DNA of 64,000 nucleotides. Source: Gammaproteobacteria bacterium 45_16_T64 (lineage in GTDB: Bacteria > Pseudomonadota > Gammaproteobacteria > Pseudomonadales > Ketobacteraceae). A program made the translations under genes and the position numbers. The stretch covers positions 1 to 64,000 of the forward strand of contig MABD01000046.1 of NCBI GenBank assembly GCA_002162955.1, in the 5' to 3' direction. Below the pieces are notes generated by a model. It was not told the origin of the DNA. It saw nothing but the letters and a program-made list of their open reading frames with translations, and did not search any database. How positions within the stretch are numbered: position 1 is the stretch's first letter; every line of letters starts with the position of its first letter. Of the stretch, positions 60,101 through 64,000 are shown one piece after another.

Positions 60101-63100
60101 TGAATATTTCCCAGCGTATCAAGTGACAACGTATTCCCTGCCCAATCTTTATTGTCCCAACTCTCGGCCGTCCAATCTTCATAGTCAAAATTAACGTCAT
60201 AGGCTTTAGGTATGACGTGATAAACGAAATCCATATAAGGCAAAGGGGACTCAGTAAAATAGGATTTCAACATACTATGGGATTGAGACAACGCATTGAG
60301 AACCACATGCATCAATTCTGGATCAATGACAGAATTAAGCTCCACCACAAACCCCATGCTATTCCTATGGCTGTGTAAATCCATAATTGAATCTACATAA
60401 AGGTCCCGCTGCATCGCGGTTACCGGCCACACTGCCTCTACCTGCTCAGGGGAGAGATCCATTGCCACCATCAATTGCTCCTCACTTAACCAATTTAGCG
60501 AGCGAGATGGCGCATTGACGTTCGTTATCATCGATTGCGCTAGGGCAATATAGTTTTCAACGAACGTCGTAATCGTTTTCTGCGAAAAAAGGTCCGTATT
60601 ATATTCTAGAAAAGCGGTAACACCGCCTTCCGACATCCTTAACTCAAGCGTCATATCCAGCTTTGCATCGACTTTTTCCAAACCTAAATTGTCAAACTGC
60701 AATGGAAATGAGCGACCTTCTGTCTCTATGGGGTCTTCATAATCAGCGATCTGTAACAACTGAAATGCGACTTGCACTAATGGTGAAAAAGCCGGATTGC
60801 GATCAAAGTCCAATACTTGTAGTACTTTTTCTGCAGGAACCTCACAGTTGGCAAACGCATCTAGCACGTTCTCACGCGTGTTCTGTAACAAAGAACGAAC
60901 GGTCTTGTTATCGCTCATATCACCACGAATAACAACACTGTTAATGAAAAATCCTATCACTCCTTGTAAGTCAGCACGCTCACGACCGGCCATAGGAATG
61001 CCAACCAATACATCATCCTGCTGGGCGTACTGACTGAGTAATAGCTGATAAACCGTTAACATGAACATGAAGGGTGTTACGCCCTGCTCCGTACACACAG
61101 CTTTCAAAGAGTCATCAAAGCTATTCGGAAACTCCACCTGTATTCGATTACCTGAAGTAGTTTGTTGAGCAGGTCTTGGGTTGTCGGTGGGTAAACGTAA
61201 AAAGCTAGCACACCCATCCAGCGTTTCTTTCCAGTACGCCAACTGTTTATCAATAAGCGTGTTATCCAAATGGGTTCGTTGCCATAAGGCATAGTCTGCA
61301 TACTGAATAGGAAGGTTGGGTGAATAGTTATCTCCAGCCAAACGCTTAACATAGCCGTTGGCAATTTCTTCCGTTAGTACTTCAACAGAACGACCATCAG
61401 AGACAATATGATGCATACAAAACAAAACCGTATGGCGGGGCTGTCCATCGTTATCAGGTAGTATTAACACTGTTAAGCGGAATAATGGGCCAGAAATCAA
61501 ATTAAACGGTGTTGCCTCATTGCTACGCTGGTATTGATCGATTTCGATCTGCAATACATTGTTATCATCCGAGAAATTCCGCAAATCAACAACGGGGAAA
61601 CTCCAACTATCATCAGGGCTATCCGTTACCATAAAGGCGTCGCCCTGCTCATCGACACTAAAATGTGTTCTTAGTGTTTCATGACGTCGAACTATATCCT
61701 GCATGACGGATTCGAAGACCGGCAAATCGAGATCGCCGGTTATGGTAAAGGCTCCTGGCATATTGAACGCCACGCTGCCAGGATTTAATAGCTCCATCAT
61801 CCAGATTCGTTGCTGGCCATACGTCAGTGGGATAGGCGTTTCTGACGAATACCCAATAACCTGCCGCGGCGTTATTGCCGGCAAAGAACCATAGCCAACC
61901 TTACGTTTTTCTTTATCTATTTCTAACGCCAGTTCCGATAATGTACTGAATTCAAAAATAGTTCTCATGGGTAAATCAACATGCAAGCTATCTCTAATTC
62001 TTGCAACGACTTGTGTACCCAATAACGAATGCCCACCTAAGACAAAAAAATCATCCAGCACACTAACCACATCCGTTTTTAGCACATCTTTCCAGATATC
62101 AACCAAAGCGGATTCAATGGTATTTCTTGGTTCAACTACCAAATCACTGCGATTTTCGCCCGGTTTTGGTAATGCTTTACGATCAATTTTTCCAGCGGGG
62201 GTTAACGAAAACGTTTCCAACACGGTAAAACTAGTGGGAATCATGTGCTCCGGCAAAACCTTACGCAGCGTATTCCTTACAAGTGATGTATCAAATGAAT
62301 CGTCACTCGCAGCATCCACAGATAGAGTGAAATACGCCGCCAAGTGTTGACTGTCCCTCACAACACATACCGCTTCAGCAACACCCTTCATTGCCGATAG
62401 GTGCGCTTCGATCTCACCCAATTCAATTCTAAAACCACGCAACTGAACCTGATTATCCATACGCCCAATAAACTCGACATTACCATCCTCACGCCAACGG
62501 CCAAGGTCGCCAGTGCGATACAATGTTTCTGACGCGAGCCTCTCAAAGGTATTCTTAACAAAAGCCTCTTTTGTTTTCTCAGGTTTATTCCAGTACCCCT
62601 CGCCCACACCGACGCCACCGATGCAAATTTCTCCTGCAACACCGTTGGGCAACAACCGCCCTTTTCGATCCAGAATCAGTACATTCAAATTGGGTAGCGG
62701 CACACCAATAGGCACCGTGGTCTCATTGCTTTCTAGGGGTGATGCAATAACGGCTTGAATAACATCATCAGACGCTTCTGTCGGGCCATAAGCATTCACT
62801 ACGGGTATATTCGGATACAAAACCAACCAACGATTAACCAACGCGACAGAAACTGCTTCTCCGGTCGCCATCATCCATTGTAGCGCAGGTAATTCTCGCG
62901 AATGCTCATCCAATGTAGCGACATATTCGATAAGCATTTGAAGTACCGCTGGCACCAGTTCTGCAATATCAATGCACTCAGTTTTAAGTAATCTAAATAA
63001 TGCCGGTATATCCGTAATATCAGCCAAAATTACGGTTTTCCCTCCGCTAACGACTGGTCCTAATAATTGCCAAACAGAGATATCAGATGAGGACGGCGCA

Positions 63101-64000
63101 CTTTGAAGAAAATTAAAGGCACCTTCAAAACCCAACATATCGCATTCTGCTAAAATATGGTTTAGTGCTCCTTTATGATGTAGTAACGCGCCTTTGGGCT
63201 CTCCCGTAGAGCCCGAGGTGTAGATCATATAGGCCCGATCATTTGGCGTGGCGATATTCTTAAATCCGTTACTAGCGGCCAAGTTAGGCCCACTTAGGTC
63301 ACTAACACTGTCATTATCGACAACGTTCAATGTTGACAATAGGTCATCAAGGAGCACTATAGTCTTCGATTGAAGGTCGCTATGAATGGATTGGCACTCA
63401 TTCATTAGCCGTTGTTCAGAAACAATAACCGTCGCTTGCGAGTCTTCTAGCATATAGCGAATACGATCCGTAGGATATTTTGGATCGACGGGTACGTAGG
63501 CTGCGCCATTTTTCATAATGGCTAAGATCGCAGCCAAAAAGTATTGGCTTCGATCAGCGTAAAGCGCAACAAGGTCATTAGGGGAAACCCCAGCCTCTTT
63601 TAACCGAGTCGCAAGTACATTAACCACATTATCCAGCGCCCCGTAACATAAACGCTCCTCACCATATACGACAGCGACATCATTTGGATTCTCAACAACC
63701 TGACGCTCGAAGATACTGGGAATCGTCTCATTGAGTGCATAATCGACACGATGCCCTGACTGTTCAATGAGTGCATGTCTTTCATGATCAAATACAAGGT
63801 CAAGTGTATTAAGTGCTTCATTCCCAGCAACAATCTGCTTGCTTAGCCAAACCAATCTCTCAAGAAAATCAAAGTCCTGAAATTCTCCTGCGTTATAGGT
63901 CAAATTACAGCGTACTTCTTCTTTTTTAACCACCACCGTAAATTCAACGGTACCACTGACATGATTGATCAATTCTCGGATATTAGCGGGTTCTCCGAGA
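56383..64000 (-). CDS. NRPS-A: nonribosomal peptide synthetase with terminal thioesterase (5' end beyond window)
   Basis: At least 2538 residues, open to the right edge (numbering from codon 63972). The end of a C* domain (1-70), A1 (80-605), T1 (Ser649), LCL condensation (712-1160, HHIVSDG 854-860), C* (1180-1645, HHAITDG 1332-1338), A2 (1660-2160), T2 (Ser2204) and type I thioesterase (2265-2529). The thioesterase has GQSMGG with Ser2341, Asp2368 and His2507. A1 code D-I-W-E-M-T-A-D-D differs at one position from the 2,4-diaminobutyrate code. A2 code D-L-K-N-I-G-S-D-I matches A2 of NRPS-C. This is the only release domain of the locus, yet the gene is transcribed first, so it should act last. 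No Dab synthase, MbtH protein or phosphopantetheinyl transferase is in the window. Confidence 0.95.
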   Translation of the reverse strand, partial: LGEPANIRELINHVSGTVEFTVVVKKEEVRCNLTYNAGEFQDFDFLERLVWLSKQIVAGNEALNTLDLVFDHERHALIEQSGHRVDYALNETIPSIFERQVVENPNDVAVVYGEERLCYGALDNVVNVLATRLKEAGVSPNDLVALYADRSQYFLAAILAIMKNGAAYVPVDPKYPTDRIRYMLEDSQATVIVSEQRLMNECQSIHSDLQSKTIVLLDDLLSTLNVVDNDSVSDLSGPNLAASNGFKNIATPNDRAYMIYTSGSTGEPKGALLHHKGALNHILAECDMLGFEGAFNFLQSAPSSSDISVWQLLGPVVSGGKTVILADITDIPALFRLLKTECIDIAELVPAVLQMLIEYVATLDEHSRELPALQWMMATGEAVSVALVNRWLVLYPNIPVVNAYGPTEASDDVIQAVIASPLESNETTVPIGVPLPNLNVLILDRKGRLLPNGVAGEICIGGVGVGEGYWNKPEKTKEAFVKNTFERLASETLYRTGDLGRWREDGNVEFIGRMDNQVQLRGFRIELGEIEAHLSAMKGVAEAVCVVRDSQHLAAYFTLSVDAASDDSFDTSLVRNTLRKVLPEHMIPTSFTVLETFSLTPAGKIDRKALPKPGENRSDLVVEPRNTIESALVDIWKDVLKTDVVSVLDDFFVLGGHSLLGTQVVARIRDSLHVDLPMRTIFEFSTLSELALEIDKEKRKVGYGSLPAITPRQVIGYSSETPIPLTYGQQRIWMMELLNPGSVAFNMPGAFTITGDLDLPVFESVMQDIVRRHETLRTHFSVDEQGDAFMVTDSPDDSWSFPVVDLRNFSDDNNVLQIEIDQYQRSNEATPFNLISGPLFRLTVLILPDNDGQPRHTVLFCMHHIVSDGRSVEVLTEEIANGYVKRLAGDNYSPNLPIQYADYALWQRTHLDNTLIDKQLAYWKETLDGCASFLRLPTDNPRPAQQTTSGNRIQVEFPNSFDDSLKAVCTEQGVTPFMFMLTVYQLLLSQYAQQDDVLVGIPMAGRERADLQGVIGFFINSVVIRGDMSDNKTVRSLLQNTRENVLDAFANCEVPAEKVLQVLDFDRNPAFSPLVQVAFQLLQIADYEDPIETEGRSFPLQFDNLGLEKVDAKLDMTLELRMSEGGVTAFLEYNTDLFSQKTITTFVENYIALAQSMITNVNAPSRSLNWLSEEQLMVAMDLSPEQVEAVWPVTAMQRDLYVDSIMDLHSHRNSMGFVVELNSVIDPELMHVVLNALSQSHSMLKSYFTESPLPYMDFVYHVIPKAYDVNFDYEDWTAESWDNKDWAGNTLSLDTLGNIHTQQLGEQFIYRPFDVKCSRHLNRYRLVNLGDERFLFFMVGHHAITDGVAMTQFVKTIVSVYESLQRDSALCVADVVSQLPKDLFRDHIALDRENMDQEATLGFWRKTLSSAESLVFHVKKNADSQGADDNNASAKIGKKVSKKLLLDDDLWQSIKKYCRKNKITPAHYFKCIYGYLLNSYCGATQDFQVMELALGRTKSSADTLGCFYQQIPYVMRQKVLGRDMTMQDVFADARRFQKEIKQYRNISAFAQATILPPGPVTFVYNYEAYYEEVIFNGQKIYNVGLPPDVESHVLMAAKMTDDQLSLTLHYYDHLFEDLDFLERIAWVSQQLLDGKQLLSDLKLVLPEEEQQLTKSAMSSMAQKDAGHDKHYEPLVRKIEHNVVNYSESIAISCGNDVLTYAELDRKAIGMAVILQSHGVGVGDIIGVCLEYSCELMVMLYAVLKTGAAYLPMDPTQPKERLLFMARDSATKKVLTDRTIQEGVSFTNALLLLEHDSVAVETADKIIFEDVAIAADALFYVIYTSGSTGMPKGALVDQRNVSNLQQWYCQHFSFDAGDQHLTFSAIGFDLTQKNLWAPLLTGGTLHLIESYDPSTIVDTINSCAITRVNCAPSALYPLVENCIDNGSFQALATLKTVILGGEPIRMQALQPWLENSRCDCEVVNSYGPTECTDIAAFYPITDPNRFYSSPVPLGCANDNVQLWIVNNHRQLLPQGLTGELAIGGQGVGRGYLHQPELTEAAFVSSVFADTNEVMYLTGDLVNQDRAGLLHYVGRKDFQVKIRGLRIELGEVEYALCQLANVRDSLVLMQDEVLLAYVLSEDTSHMSVQSDWRVELRHYLPDYMIPSRLIVLSQWPLNANGKIDRHALPSDMSEQVVYVAPETQVEKTLVDIWQRLLGVERVGVTDDFFSLGGHSILAVRLMSTIEREFDVKIPLASLFQMQTIAPLAALIEKQSNLSDSSEDHWSHLVRLRSTDKVNEKTLFCIHAVGGEVLAYSALARRLSSNISVFGLQARGFIGSQSALTNIGEMADIYVDLIREVSPSGPYYLCGQSMGGLIAIEIARRLRSAGSRVDAVFLLDTFIPSDANKVNEIDFIVEKLGAVIDVDRGMINQLSADERIGFVADSLIKSGMLPTEVSKKELVLRASVFLAHQQAFEQYQMQAYDGQLVHWCATSNVTLAKQNDTNKDTQQSTNATVNSDTLWPEFCTTFDQYYVDTDHEGVLKEPHIAEIALVIDKTIKG
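59038..60435 (-). other. C* divergent condensation domain in NRPS-A (tandem with LCL)
   Basis: Starts VWPVTAMQRDLYVDSIMD, active site GHHAITDGVAM (both His kept), later YFKCIYGYLLNSYCG, VTFVYNYEAY and a closing FLERIAWVSQQLLDG. It stands directly behind a full LCL domain. The fragment at the right edge of the window closes with FLERLVWLSKQIVAG and is a further copy. Confidence 0.75.

Noticed and set aside
59038-60435. C* as a catalytically dead X or interface domain
   Set aside because: All three complete copies keep the second His and the Asp-Gly of the active-site motif, unlike the usual inactive types. Final placement needs a phylogeny.
38981-63000. Many plus-strand ORFs of 60-127 codons inside the NRPS genes
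   Set aside because: They are antisense to conserved adenylation, condensation and carrier motifs, and their translations are low in complexity and unrelated to any family.
63972-64000. TTG at 63972 as the start of NRPS-A
   Set aside because: The frame is open to the edge and the first residues are the end of a condensation-type domain, so the gene begins outside the window.

Overview
The window looks like chromosomal DNA of a marine-type gammaproteobacterium. This is inferred from the gene families (OruR-like AraC regulators, FadL porin, Ni-type GloA, MauG/CCP peroxidase, 7TMR-DISM hybrid kinase), many lipoproteins and signal peptides, and moderate GC. No rRNA, tRNA or CRISPR array was seen. 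About 38 kb is a mosaic of small metabolic and regulatory units. The last ~25.5 kb is a nonribosomal peptide synthetase (NRPS) locus that continues past the right edge.

Layout. 1-1474: IS3-family element cut by the left edge, with an orfA/orfB -1 frameshift signal. 1475-2770: accessory patch with a decayed ORF and two orphan small genes. 2800-5175: a Rho paralogue lacking its N-terminal RNA-binding domain, an SRPBCC protein and a glutathione transferase. 5433-10777: LysR regulator, hybrid histidine kinase, lipoprotein serine hydrolase. 10812-15346: beta-helix protein divergent from an AraC regulator, and a desaturase divergent from an ArsR regulator, each pair with operator-like repeats between. 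15430-18215: cupin/Rid pair, then an uncharacterised unit of a P-loop protein, an arrestin-like membrane protein and a small protein. 18258-22859: di-haem peroxidase, AraC, GST, orphan ECF sigma factor, alpha/beta-hydrolase lipoprotein. 23028-30001: exported protein, broken small lipoprotein gene, a very large TPR/C39-peptidase-like gene split by a frameshift, and a hydrophobic orphan. 30260-36320: orphan eukaryote-type HisA, a TetR-controlled divergent locus (epimerase-FadL versus TetR-gloA), and a CPA1 antiporter. 36523-64000: GT-C-like membrane protein and the NRPS locus.

The NRPS locus (all minus strand) reads, in transcription order: NRPS-A (partial; ...C*-A-T-C-C*-A-T-TE), MFS exporter, NRPS-B (C*-A-T-E-C-A-T), NRPS-C (docking-C-A-T-C-C*-A-T). 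C* is a divergent condensation-domain subclass that sits directly in front of four of the six adenylation domains; in two modules it follows an ordinary condensation domain in tandem. Specificity residues read by eye suggest 2,4-diaminobutyrate (NRPS-A module 1), branched aliphatic residues (both NRPS-B modules, the first epimerised to D), Thr (NRPS-C module 1) and the same unassigned substrate twice (code DLKN-x-GSD-x-K).

The only thioesterase ends the first gene in the operon order. NRPS-B and NRPS-C both end in acidic tails, and NRPS-C begins with a TubC-type docking domain. The inferred assembly order is therefore B to C to A, not the gene order. The product would be a partly cationic peptide of at least six residues, possibly N-acylated if the N-terminal C* of NRPS-B is a starter domain. 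I do not recognise this as a described pathway.
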